From positions 124,001-188,000 of the forward strand of contig NZ_FOUG01000008.1 of the NCBI RefSeq assembly GCF_900114785.1: 64,000 nt of DNA. Direction: 5' to 3'. The notes below the pieces were generated by a model. It did no database searches and was not told where the DNA came from. It saw only the letters and a program-made list of their open reading frames with translations. The translations under genes and the position numbers were made by a program. Shown in pieces: positions 8,051-15,873 of this stretch (positions are counted from its first letter, which is position 1; each line of letters begins with the position of its first letter). The DNA comes from Variovorax sp. OV329. Its GTDB lineage: Bacteria; Pseudomonadota; Gammaproteobacteria; Burkholderiales; Burkholderiaceae_C.

Positions 8051-10447
8051 ATGCCCTTGATTCCAGCGGCGCGCTTCGCGCCCACAGGCACCGCCCTGGC
8101 CATCGCCTCCCTTCTTCTGGCCGGCTGCGCCAGCACCCCGGCACCGGGATCGCGCAGCGTCACCATCGAGCGCACCGCCTACGGCATTCCCCACATCACC
8201 GCGCCGGACTACGAAGGCGTCGCCTACGGCGTGGCCTACGCGCATGCGCAGGACAACGTCTGCCAGACGGCCGAGTACCTGCTCACCGCGCGCGGCGAGC
8301 GCTCGCAGTACCTGGGCGCCACCGGCACCGGCGACTTCGGCCTGGGCCGCATGACCAACGCGCAGATCGACCTGTTCGTGCGCAACCACATGGACGACGC
8401 GGCCCTGGCCCGCGCCGCGGACACCGATGCCGAGGTGCGCGCCGCCCTGCGCGGCTACGTGGCCGGCTACAACCGCTACCTGCAGGACACGGGCCCCAAC
8501 GGCCTGCCCGAGGCCTGCCGCGGCAAGCCCTGGGTGCGCCCCATGACGCAGGCCGACCTCTCGCGCACCACTGAGCTGTCGATGATCCAGGGCGGCCTCG
8601 CGGCCCTGGCCGGTGCGGTGATGGCCGCCGAGCCGCCGGCGGCCAAGACCGCGTCCGCGCAGCCCGCGGTCGACCCGCAGCAGGCCGCGCTGGAGATCGC
8701 GCGCCTGTCCTTCAACGCCAACCCCGAGGGCGGCGAACTGGGCTCCAACGGCTGGGCCTTCGGCCGCAACGCCACGCCCGACGGCCGCGGCCTGGTGCTG
8801 GGCAACCCGCACTTCCCGTGGTTCGGCATCAACCGCTTCTGGGAGATGCACCTGACCATCCCCGGCAGCATGGACGTGATGGGCGCCACCGGTGGCCTGA
8901 GCCCCACGGTGGCCATCGGCTTCAACAAGGACGTGGCCTGGACCCATACCGTGTCCACCGGCAAGCGCTTCACGCTGTACGAATTGAAGCTGGACCCCAG
9001 CGACCCCACCGTCTACATCGTCGACGGCCAGCGCAGGAAGATGACGGCCAAGACCGTGGTGCTGCCGGCCGAATCGGCCGCCGCCGGCGCGCAGCCTGCG
9101 CGCAAGACCTTCTACGCCTCCGAGTGGGGCCCGGTGATCTCGTTGCCGCGCGCAGGCCTGGGCTGGAGCGCCACCACCGCCTACGCGATCCGTGACGTCA
9201 ACACGCTCAACACCCGCTCGGCCCGTGCGTGGATGAAGATGGGACGCGCCAGCAGCATGGCCGAGCTGCGCGATGCCATGGGAAACCAGGGCATGCCGTG
9301 GATCAACACCATCGGCGCCGACCGCCAGGGCAACGCGATGTACGCGGACCTGTCGGTGGTGCCAGACGTGTCGGCCGAGCAGCTCAAGTCCTGCGCGCCC
9401 TCGGCCCCTGCCGCCGGCCTGTTCGGTACCGCCGGCCTCACCGTGCTGGACGGCTCGCGCGCCGCCTGCGACTGGAAGCGCGACAGCGCCGCCGCCATGC
9501 CCGGTGCGATCCCGCCCGCGCGCATGCCGGTCATCGTCACGCCCGACTGGGTGCAGAACAGCAACGACAGCTTCTGGCTGTCCAACCCGAACATCGCGGC
9601 GCCGGCGAACATCTCGCCCCTGGTCGGCCCGGTGGGCGTGCCGCAGCGCCTGCGCACGCGCAGCGGCATCCAGGAGATCGAGAACCGCCTGGCCGGCCGC
9701 GATGGCCTGCCCGGCAACAAGATGGGCGCCGAGCAGCTGCGCAACGTGATCTTCCGCGACAAGAACCTGGCTGGCGACCTGGTGATGGAGGATCTCGCGG
9801 CCGCCTGCCGCAGCGCGGGCGCAAGCCTCAGCGCGGACCAGCAGACCGGCTGCCGCGTGCTCGCCGCCTGGAACCGCACCAGCACGCCCGAGGCCAAGGG
9901 CGCGCTGCTGTTCCGTGAGTTCTGGCGCAAGGCCAAGGACCTGCCCAAGGTCTGGCGCGTGCCCTTCGACCCGGCCCGTCCGGTTGCCACGCCCGCCGGC
10001 CTGGACATGGCCACGACCGCCACGCGCGAGGCGGTCTTCAAGTCGCTGGGCGATGCGGTAGCGGCGGTGCGCGCGGCCGGCTTCGCGCCCGACGTGACGT
10101 TGGCCGATGCGCAGTACCGCGAGGTGCGCGGCCAGAAGGTGGCCATCCCCGGCGGCGACGAGTTCGAAGGCGTGCTCAACAAGGTCGAGAGCCAGGGCCA
10201 GCCGGTGATCGGCCCCAAGGGCTACGGCATCAACTACGGCAGCAGCTACATCCAGGTGGTGGGCTTCGACGAGCGCGGCCCGGTGGCGCAGGCGCTGCTC
10301 ACCTACGGGCAGAGCAGCGACCCGGCCTCGCCGCGCGCCTTCGACCAGCTGCCCCTGTTCTCGCAGAAGAAGTGGCTGCCCATGCCCTTCCACCGCGCCG
10401 ACGTGGAAGCGCAGCGCGTGGGCGCGCCGACGGTGCTGGCCTACTGA
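8051..10447 (+). CDS. Penicillin acylase family (Ntn-hydrolase) secreted lipoprotein, possible acyl-homoserine-lactone acylase
   Basis: A 798-residue precursor. The signal ends in a lipobox (LLLAGCAS), so it is probably a lipoprotein. The N-terminal chain has AYGIPHITAPDYEGVAYG and AHAQDN, typical of the family alpha chain. The autocatalytic site is ELG/SNGWAFG, with Ser232 becoming the N-terminal nucleophile of the beta chain. A beta-chain stretch reads DVMGATGGLSPTVAIGFNKDVAWTHTV. Family members cleave amides of fatty or aromatic acids, including AHL signals (PvdQ/QuiP/AiiD); which applies here cannot be decided from sequence. ATG 8051 gives a proper signal peptide. It sits 132 bp after the ketosynthase, and nothing is recognisable in the gap. 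Confidence 0.85.
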   Translation: MPLIPAARFAPTGTALAIASLLLAGCASTPAPGSRSVTIERTAYGIPHITAPDYEGVAYGVAYAHAQDNVCQTAEYLLTARGERSQYLGATGTGDFGLGRMTNAQIDLFVRNHMDDAALARAADTDAEVRAALRGYVAGYNRYLQDTGPNGLPEACRGKPWVRPMTQADLSRTTELSMIQGGLAALAGAVMAAEPPAAKTASAQPAVDPQQAALEIARLSFNANPEGGELGSNGWAFGRNATPDGRGLVLGNPHFPWFGINRFWEMHLTIPGSMDVMGATGGLSPTVAIGFNKDVAWTHTVSTGKRFTLYELKLDPSDPTVYIVDGQRRKMTAKTVVLPAESAAAGAQPARKTFYASEWGPVISLPRAGLGWSATTAYAIRDVNTLNTRSARAWMKMGRASSMAELRDAMGNQGMPWINTIGADRQGNAMYADLSVVPDVSAEQLKSCAPSAPAAGLFGTAGLTVLDGSRAACDWKRDSAAAMPGAIPPARMPVIVTPDWVQNSNDSFWLSNPNIAAPANISPLVGPVGVPQRLRTRSGIQEIENRLAGRDGLPGNKMGAEQLRNVIFRDKNLAGDLVMEDLAAACRSAGASLSADQQTGCRVLAAWNRTSTPEAKGALLFREFWRKAKDLPKVWRVPFDPARPVATPAGLDMATTATREAVFKSLGDAVAAVRAAGFAPDVTLADAQYREVRGQKVAIPGGDEFEGVLNKVESQGQPVIGPKGYGINYGSSYIQVVGFDERGPVAQALLTYGQSSDPASPRAFDQLPLFSQKKWLPMPFHRADVEAQRVGAPTVLAY

Positions 10448-10522
10448 CCGCAGGCCCCGGGGAGGGCGCCCAGCGCGTTCTCCCCATTGCCCGCGCCGCC
10501 CGCCCCGCTACAGTCGCCCGCC

Positions 10523-11470
10523 ATGGACCGGCTGCAGAGCATCGAGACTTTCGTGCGGGTGGCGCAGGCGCAGAGCTTCGCCGCCGCCGCGCGCCAGCTG
10601 CGCGTGTCCAACTCGGTGGTCACCACGCGCATCAAGCAGCTGGAAGACTTCCTGGGGGCGCCGCTCTTTCACCGCAGCACGCGGGTGGTGCGGCTCACCG
10701 ACATCGGCCAGGCCTTCCTGCGCGACTGCACCGAGCTGGTGGGCCACGCCAACGAGATCGTGGACCAGATGCGCGACGTGCGCGCCAAGCCCTCGGGCGT
10801 GCTGCGGGTGCATGCGCTCACCGGCATGGTGCTCGGGCATTTCGCCGCGCTGCTGCGGCGCTTCCAGACCACCTACCCCGACATCCGCCTGGAGCTGATC
10901 GTGAGCGACGCGGTGGTCGACCCGGTGAAGGCCGGCGTGGACTGCGCGCTGCAAATTTTCCCCGCGGCCTCGCAGGAACTGGTGTCGCGCCAGCTCTTCT
11001 TCGTGCGGCGCGTGTTCTGCGCGACGCCGGCCTACCTCAAGGCGCACGGCGCGCCGGAGAACCCGCGCGACCTGCACCGCCACACGCTGGGCCTGTACTC
11101 GGACTACCCCACGCGCGACCGCTGGACCTTCCACCACCGCGGCCAGCAGGTCACCATCTACCTCAACGCCACGCTGCTGACCAACAGCGTGCACCTGCTG
11201 CGCGAATACGCGCTGGAGCACGCCGGCATCGTCTGCCTGCCCACCATCGTGGCGGGCGAGGCCATCCTGCGCGGCGACCTGCAGGTGGTGCTGCCGGAGC
11301 AACAGCTGTCGTCCTTCCCGCTGTGCGCGGTGTACCCGGATACCTCGCGCAAGGACTTCAAGCTGCGCCTGTTCATCGAGCACATCGGCAACGAGTTCAC
11401 CCATGAGCCGCCCTGGGACGCGGCGCTGATCGCCAAGGGCGACCTGCCGGCCCGGATGATCGAGGGCTGA
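10523..11470 (+). CDS. LysR family regulator, probable regulator of the hydroquinone/hydroxyquinol cluster
   Basis: A 315-residue protein with the LysR HTH at residues 1-60 (MDRLQSIETFVRVAQAQSFAAAARQL... VVTTRIKQLED) and an effector-binding domain of the CrgA/DmlR-like subgroup. An upstream in-frame ATG (10487) would add a low-complexity PAPPAPLQSPA leader and is less likely. It lies directly upstream of, and on the same strand as, the hapCD array with 163 bp between, so that array is the expected target (inference). Confidence 0.85.
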   Translation: MDRLQSIETFVRVAQAQSFAAAARQLRVSNSVVTTRIKQLEDFLGAPLFHRSTRVVRLTDIGQAFLRDCTELVGHANEIVDQMRDVRAKPSGVLRVHALTGMVLGHFAALLRRFQTTYPDIRLELIVSDAVVDPVKAGVDCALQIFPAASQELVSRQLFFVRRVFCATPAYLKAHGAPENPRDLHRHTLGLYSDYPTRDRWTFHHRGQQVTIYLNATLLTNSVHLLREYALEHAGIVCLPTIVAGEAILRGDLQVVLPEQQLSSFPLCAVYPDTSRKDFKLRLFIEHIGNEFTHEPPWDAALIAKGDLPARMIEG

Positions 11471-11505
11471 GGCCACCACGGCCTGGTCCGTCCCGGGTAA
11501 ACCCT

Positions 11506-11536
11506 GCGGATCATTCTGCTTTCCCGAACAATCCGC
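11506..11536. promoter_or_regulatory. Inverted repeat GCGGAT-N19-ATCCGC upstream of the hap array
   Basis: A perfect 6-bp inverted repeat about 100 bp upstream of the hapC start, inside the only sizeable gap (11471-11633) before the 14-gene array. It is a weak candidate for the binding site of the preceding LysR regulator. Confidence 0.3.
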
Positions 11537-11633
11537 TTTCGATCTGGCCTCTACCGCTTACTGGCGGGTCTTCCTACAGTTCGCTCCATCGCGGCATCCG
11601 CCGCATCGCAGCAAGCACCCGAGGAGACACGCC

Positions 11634-12152
11634 ATGAGCGCACCCGCCAGCAACTACCAGACCCGCTTCGGTTCGCTGAAGAACTACGAGATGGGCCGCG
11701 TCGAGCCCATCAGCGACAACGTCCGGCACTACGCCTTTTCCAACTGCTTCGACATCGCCAGCAAGAGCGGGCCTTACGAGAAGGTGGTGTTCGGGCAGAA
11801 CCAGATCTACGTGCTGGAGGCCCTGCGCGCCGAAGGCGTCTCGCCCTGGTTCACCTGCGCCCACGACGAGTTCGCGCTGGTGATGGATGGAGAGGTCGAG
11901 GTGCACCTGGTGCAGCTCGACGCCGCGCAGCAGGTGAGCGACACCGAGAAGAACGGCGCCGTGCTCGTGCAGGGCGAGCCGCGCGGCAAGAACATGGGCT
12001 GGATGAAACTGGGCCGCGGCCACCAGGGCATGCTGCCCAAGAACAGCGCCTACCAGTTCCGCGTCAAGGGCGACCCCGGCGTGGTCGTCCTGCAGACCTG
12101 CAAGGGCGATCTCTCGGTGGAGAAGTGGGCCGAGATCTGCCAGCTGCAGTGA
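11634..12152 (+). CDS. hapC: Hydroquinone 1,2-dioxygenase small (alpha) subunit, HapC/PnpC-like
   Basis: A 172-residue cupin-like protein (FTCAHDEFALVMDGEVEVHLVQL) preceded by a GAGGAGA ribosome site. It matches the small subunit of the two-component hydroquinone dioxygenase known from 4-hydroxyacetophenone (HapCD) and 4-nitrophenol (PnpCD) degradation. The assignment rests on sequence type plus adjacency to the iron-binding large subunit 38 bp downstream. The small subunit carries no metal in the characterised enzyme. It is first in a tightly spaced 14-gene array. Confidence 0.88.
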   Translation: MSAPASNYQTRFGSLKNYEMGRVEPISDNVRHYAFSNCFDIASKSGPYEKVVFGQNQIYVLEALRAEGVSPWFTCAHDEFALVMDGEVEVHLVQLDAAQQVSDTEKNGAVLVQGEPRGKNMGWMKLGRGHQGMLPKNSAYQFRVKGDPGVVVLQTCKGDLSVEKWAEICQLQ

Positions 12153-12190
12153 ACAAACGAAGCATCGAACCGAATCTCCAGGAGACCCAC

Positions 12191-13198
12191 ATGAACGCCC
12201 CCACCGAACTCGCCAAGGTCATCGCCACCCAGCCCGACCGCACGCTGGGCTACAAGGACTTCCAGCTCGGCAGCTTCGGCTTCCGCCGCGACGAGTACTT
12301 CACCCACATCAGCTGGAAGACCCGCGACGGCCGCCCCATGAGCCACACCATGGATGTCGCCGTGTACCTGCGTGCGCTGATGCGCGACGTGGCCTGGGGC
12401 TTCTTCTACGGCTGGGTCAACTTCGACGACGTGTTCGGCACCGTCAACCACTACCAGTCGGTGGACCTGTACGCCGGCAGCTACAACGGCACGATGAAGG
12501 AGGCGGGCATCGACCTGCTGGAAAACTTCCCCACCGACCAGATCCGCGCCACCTTCGAGGCCATGCTGGACGACTGGACCAACGAAGGCTTCGACCCCTT
12601 CGCCGCGCCGCAGGAAACCGGCACGCCCTACGGCCGCAAGAACGGCAGCAACACCGCCAAGATCACCCGGGCGCGCGAGCTGGCCAAGCGCTGCGTGGGC
12701 CTGAAGGACGACCTGCAGTTGCGCAGCGATGCGCGCGGCGCGCCCGTCAACCGCGCCTTCGCCGACGTGCCGCAGGCGCAGCCCGAACTGCACCCCGAGC
12801 CCGGCTTCGAGAACGAGGTGCATGCCTTCAACCTGTTCGGCTTCCTGAGCCGCTCGCAGGTCACCTGGAACCCCAGCTTCACCTCGGTGGTCAAGCACAG
12901 CTTCATGTGCCCCACCACCGAGGAGCACATCCTGCCCATCATCCACGGCAACGACCGGGTGGAGTGGTTCTTCCAGATGACCGACGAGATCCACTGGGAC
13001 TGCGGCGACAAGAACACCGGCAAGCCCATGGCCCGCGTGATCATGAAGGCCGGCGACATGGCCGCCATGCCAGCCTACTGCCGCCACCAGGGCTACAGCC
13101 CCAAGCGCTCGATGCTGCTGGTGTGGGAGAACGGTTCTCCCTCGCTGGTCTACGAGATCCAGAAGGGCGAAAGCCCGGAGATCCCGGTTTCGTTCTGA
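12191..13198 (+). CDS. hapD: Hydroquinone 1,2-dioxygenase large (beta) subunit, HapD/PnpD-like
   Basis: A 335-residue catalytic subunit. With HapC it cleaves hydroquinone to 4-hydroxymuconic semialdehyde using Fe(II) and O2. The Fe ligands reported for PnpD (His256, Asn258, Glu262, His303) have exact counterparts at constant offset: His252, Asn254 and Glu258 in IIHGNDRVEWFF, and His299 in YCRHQGYSP. This strongly supports activity rather than a mere homologue. Start ATG 12191 follows AGGAGA. An upstream in-frame start would overlap hapC. Confidence 0.92.
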   Translation: MNAPTELAKVIATQPDRTLGYKDFQLGSFGFRRDEYFTHISWKTRDGRPMSHTMDVAVYLRALMRDVAWGFFYGWVNFDDVFGTVNHYQSVDLYAGSYNGTMKEAGIDLLENFPTDQIRATFEAMLDDWTNEGFDPFAAPQETGTPYGRKNGSNTAKITRARELAKRCVGLKDDLQLRSDARGAPVNRAFADVPQAQPELHPEPGFENEVHAFNLFGFLSRSQVTWNPSFTSVVKHSFMCPTTEEHILPIIHGNDRVEWFFQMTDEIHWDCGDKNTGKPMARVIMKAGDMAAMPAYCRHQGYSPKRSMLLVWENGSPSLVYEIQKGESPEIPVSF

Positions 13199-13252
13199 GC
13201 CGCTGAAGCGCGCCGCAGCGCGGCGCGAACCACTTTTCGAGGAGACAGACAC

Positions 13253-15001
13253 ATGGCAGACCGCATCCGGTCCGATGCCGGGGCCGCTTCGCGCCGGCGA
13301 TTCATGCAGCAGGCGGGCGCAGGCTCGGTGGCCGTGGCCGCCGCCACGCTGGGCCTGCCCACGCAGGAGGCCGATGCCGCCACCGCGCAGGGCTTCGACG
13401 CCACCTACGACATCGTGGTCTGCGGCAGCGGCTGCGGCGGACTCGCCTCGGCCCTGTTCGCACGCTGGCAGGGCAGCAGCGCCGTGATCCTGGAGAAGGC
13501 CGGCAGCATCGGCGGCACCACCGCCAAGGCCGCCTTCTGGTACTGGGTGCCGAACAACGAAGCCATGCGCAAGGCCGGCATCGCCGACCCCAAGCCCGAC
13601 TTCCTGAAGTACGTGGCGCGCCTGTCGAACCCGCAGGGCTACGACCCCGCCCATCCGCGCTACGGATTCAGCCAGTGGGAGTGGGACATGTGTTCCGCCT
13701 TCTACGACAGCGCCTCGCCCGCGGCCGAGCTGCTGGCCAGCAAGGGCGCGCTGCCCTACCGCCACGTGGCCGAGGTGCCCGACTACTTCGCCGAGCTGCC
13801 AGAGGACAAGGCGCCCAAGGGCCGCGTGCTGGTGCCGCGCGATGCCATCCCCAGCATGGCCGACGGCGGCCTGGTGGCGGTGCGCACGATGTCGACCAAG
13901 GCGCGGCAGGAGGGCATTCCGATCCGCACCGGCATGCGGGTCACGAAGATCCTGCAGGACAAGAGCGGCCGCGTGATCGGCGTGGAGGCCAGGGACGAAC
14001 TCGACGCGACGGTGCGCCTGCGTGCGCGCAAGGCCGTGATCTTCGCCACCGGCGGCTTCACCCACAACGCGGAGCTGCGCCGCAACTTCCTCAACGGCCC
14101 CATCTTCGGCGGCTGCGCCGCGCCCAGCAACGAGGGCGACTTCGTGAAGATGGCCAGCCCCTTGGACGTGCAGCTGCGCAACATGAATTACGCGTGGACC
14201 TGCCCCATTCCGCTGGAAAAGGCCGTCGCCAGGGACGGCTCCATGTCGGGCATGTTCTCGGTGGCCGGCGACTCGATGCTCTTCGTCAACAAGTACGGGC
14301 AGCGCAACGTCAACGAGAAGCTGCAGTACAACGAGCTGGCCCAGACCTTCTTCGGATGGGACGGCGCCAAGGCCGAATACCCCAACCTCGTGCGCATCGC
14401 GATCTGGGACCAGCGCTCGCAGCAGCACTCGGCCAGCGCGGAGTACGGCCGGCTGATCGTGCCGCCTGGCACCGACGACCGCCATGTCATCAAGGGCGCC
14501 ACCCTGGCCGAGCTGGCACGCGGCATCGACGAGCGCTTCGCGAAATACGCGAGCCATATCGGCGGCGCACGGCTCTCGCCCGATTTCGTGGCCAACACGC
14601 AGGCCGCCATCGCGCGCTTCAACCAGTTCGCAAAGACAGGCAAGGACCTGGACTTCCAGCGTGGTGACCGCATCGTGGAGCAGCTCTTCAACGGCGACGT
14701 GAAGGAGGAGCCCGGGCGCACCAACCCCACCATGTGGCCCCTGTCGGACAGCGGCCCCTACTACGCCGCGCTGGTGGTGCCCGGCACCCTGGACACCAAG
14801 GGCGGCCCCAAGACCGACACCCAGGGCCGCGTGCTCGATAGCCGCGACCAGCCCGTCCCCGGCCTCTATGGGGTGGGCAACTGCGTCGCCTCTGCCTCGG
14901 GTCGCGCCTACTGGGCCGGCGGCGCGACGCTCGGGCCGATCATCGCCTTCGCCTACCGCGCGGCGAACGCGGCGCACGCCGAAGGCAGGAGCCCGGCATG
15001 A
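13253..15001 (+). CDS. Tat-exported FAD-dependent dehydrogenase (fumarate reductase / ketosteroid-dehydrogenase-like flavoprotein)
   Basis: A 582-residue protein. A Tat signal is clear (SRRRFMQQAGAGSVAVAAA), followed by an FAD-binding fold of the FAD_binding_2 type (YDIVVCGSGCGGLASA, EKAGSIGGTTAKA, VIFATGGFTHNAELR) and a C-terminal FAD segment (GLYGVGNCVASASGRAYWAGGATLGPIIAFAYRAA). The family reduces or desaturates C-C bonds next to carbonyls, as in fumarate reductase, urocanate reductase and 3-ketosteroid 1-dehydrogenase. The next gene, overlapping by 4 bp, encodes a secreted cytochrome c. The two should therefore form a periplasmic flavocytochrome pair passing substrate electrons to the respiratory chain. 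Substrate unknown; aromatisation of a cyclic ketone to a quinol is one idea (inference). Confidence 0.82.
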   Translation: MADRIRSDAGAASRRRFMQQAGAGSVAVAAATLGLPTQEADAATAQGFDATYDIVVCGSGCGGLASALFARWQGSSAVILEKAGSIGGTTAKAAFWYWVPNNEAMRKAGIADPKPDFLKYVARLSNPQGYDPAHPRYGFSQWEWDMCSAFYDSASPAAELLASKGALPYRHVAEVPDYFAELPEDKAPKGRVLVPRDAIPSMADGGLVAVRTMSTKARQEGIPIRTGMRVTKILQDKSGRVIGVEARDELDATVRLRARKAVIFATGGFTHNAELRRNFLNGPIFGGCAAPSNEGDFVKMASPLDVQLRNMNYAWTCPIPLEKAVARDGSMSGMFSVAGDSMLFVNKYGQRNVNEKLQYNELAQTFFGWDGAKAEYPNLVRIAIWDQRSQQHSASAEYGRLIVPPGTDDRHVIKGATLAELARGIDERFAKYASHIGGARLSPDFVANTQAAIARFNQFAKTGKDLDFQRGDRIVEQLFNGDVKEEPGRTNPTMWPLSDSGPYYAALVVPGTLDTKGGPKTDTQGRVLDSRDQPVPGLYGVGNCVASASGRAYWAGGATLGPIIAFAYRAANAAHAEGRSPA

Positions 15002-15378
15002 AGGCGGGCGCGCTCCCCCTCGCGCTGGCTGCGCTGGCACTCGCGGCGATCCCGGCCGGCCCGGCCCAGGCGCAGTCGGTCGGGCAGCGGCTGGCGCAGT
15101 CGGCCTGTGCCCAGTGCCACAGCTTCGGCAAGGGCGAGCCCGACGGCGTCGGTCCGAACCTGTACGGCCTGCTGGGCAAGCCGGCCGCTGCCAGCCCGGG
15201 CTTCAATTACTCGAAGCAGTACGTCGAGGCGATGAAGAGCAAGACCTGGGACCGTGCGCTGCTGGACAAGTGGCTCACCGACACGCAGGCCGTCGCGCCC
15301 GGCAGCACGATGGCCTATTTCCAGGACGACCCGAAGAAGCGCGCCGCGCTCATCGAGTACCTGCAGTCCCTCCATTGA
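14998..15378 (+). CDS. Periplasmic c-type cytochrome, partner of the flavoprotein
   Basis: A 126-residue class I cytochrome c. The Sec signal peptide ends near AQAQ. The single haem site CAQCH is at residues 37-41, and a methionine in PGSTMAYF is the likely sixth ligand. The fold, with GVGPNLYGLLGKPAAASPGFNYS, is typical of small diffusible cytochromes. Its start overlaps the flavoprotein stop (ATGA), so the two are translationally coupled. It probably takes electrons from that enzyme. Confidence 0.9.
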   Translation: MKAGALPLALAALALAAIPAGPAQAQSVGQRLAQSACAQCHSFGKGEPDGVGPNLYGLLGKPAAASPGFNYSKQYVEAMKSKTWDRALLDKWLTDTQAVAPGSTMAYFQDDPKKRAALIEYLQSLH

Positions 15379-15397
15379 ACGAAGAAGGAGCAACACC

Positions 15398-15868
15398 ATG
15401 GCCCTCACCCGCCAGACCATGACCGACGAGCAGCGCAAGTCGGTCGCCCTCGAATACCTCAAGGCCTACGACAACGGCGGCGTCACGCCCGGCGGCGGCT
15501 CCATCCTGGACCTGTTCGCCAACGACGCGCAGGTCTACTTCCCCAAGTGGGGCCTGGCCAACGGCAAGGACGAGATCGGCAAGCTCTTCGGCGACGTGGG
15601 CAGCCGCGGCAAGTCCATCCGCCACGACTACGCCAGCTTCAACTGGATCTTCAGCGGCTCCGACCTGTTCGCCTGCGAAGGCACCAGTTCCGGCGAGCAC
15701 ATCGACGGCCCCTGGCGCGCCGGCGTGCCCGAGTGGGGCGCGGGCCGCTGGTGCGACGTGTTCGAGGTGCGCGACTTCCTCATCCAGCGCTGCTTCATCT
15801 ACCTCGACCCGGACTACGCGGGCAAGGACACCTCCCGTTATCCCTGGCTGGCCGGCAAGGCCACGTGA
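15398..15868 (+). CDS. SnoaL/NTF2-like fold protein
   Basis: A 156-residue cytoplasmic protein with the NTF2-like cone fold signature (EYLKAYDNGGVTPGGGSILDLFANDAQVYFPKWG... LFGDVGSRGKSIRHDYASF). Family members are isomerases, dehydratases or binding proteins, and many act on ring compounds. Its role here is unknown. It lies between the cytochrome (19 bp) and the aldehyde dehydrogenase (start overlapping or 5 bp away), preceded by AAGGAG, so it is a regular member of the catabolic array. Confidence 0.72.
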   Translation: MALTRQTMTDEQRKSVALEYLKAYDNGGVTPGGGSILDLFANDAQVYFPKWGLANGKDEIGKLFGDVGSRGKSIRHDYASFNWIFSGSDLFACEGTSSGEHIDGPWRAGVPEWGAGRWCDVFEVRDFLIQRCFIYLDPDYAGKDTSRYPWLAGKAT

Positions 15869-15873
15869 CTCTC

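Noticed and set aside
8033..10393. A 786-codon minus-strand open frame opposite the acylase
   Set aside because: It mirrors the acylase codon pattern and shows no recognisable protein.
12050..15040. A 996-codon open frame on the minus strand opposite hapCD and the flavoprotein
   Set aside because: It is a GC-rich shadow of three well-supported plus-strand genes; the translation is Arg/His/Gly-rich with no domain.
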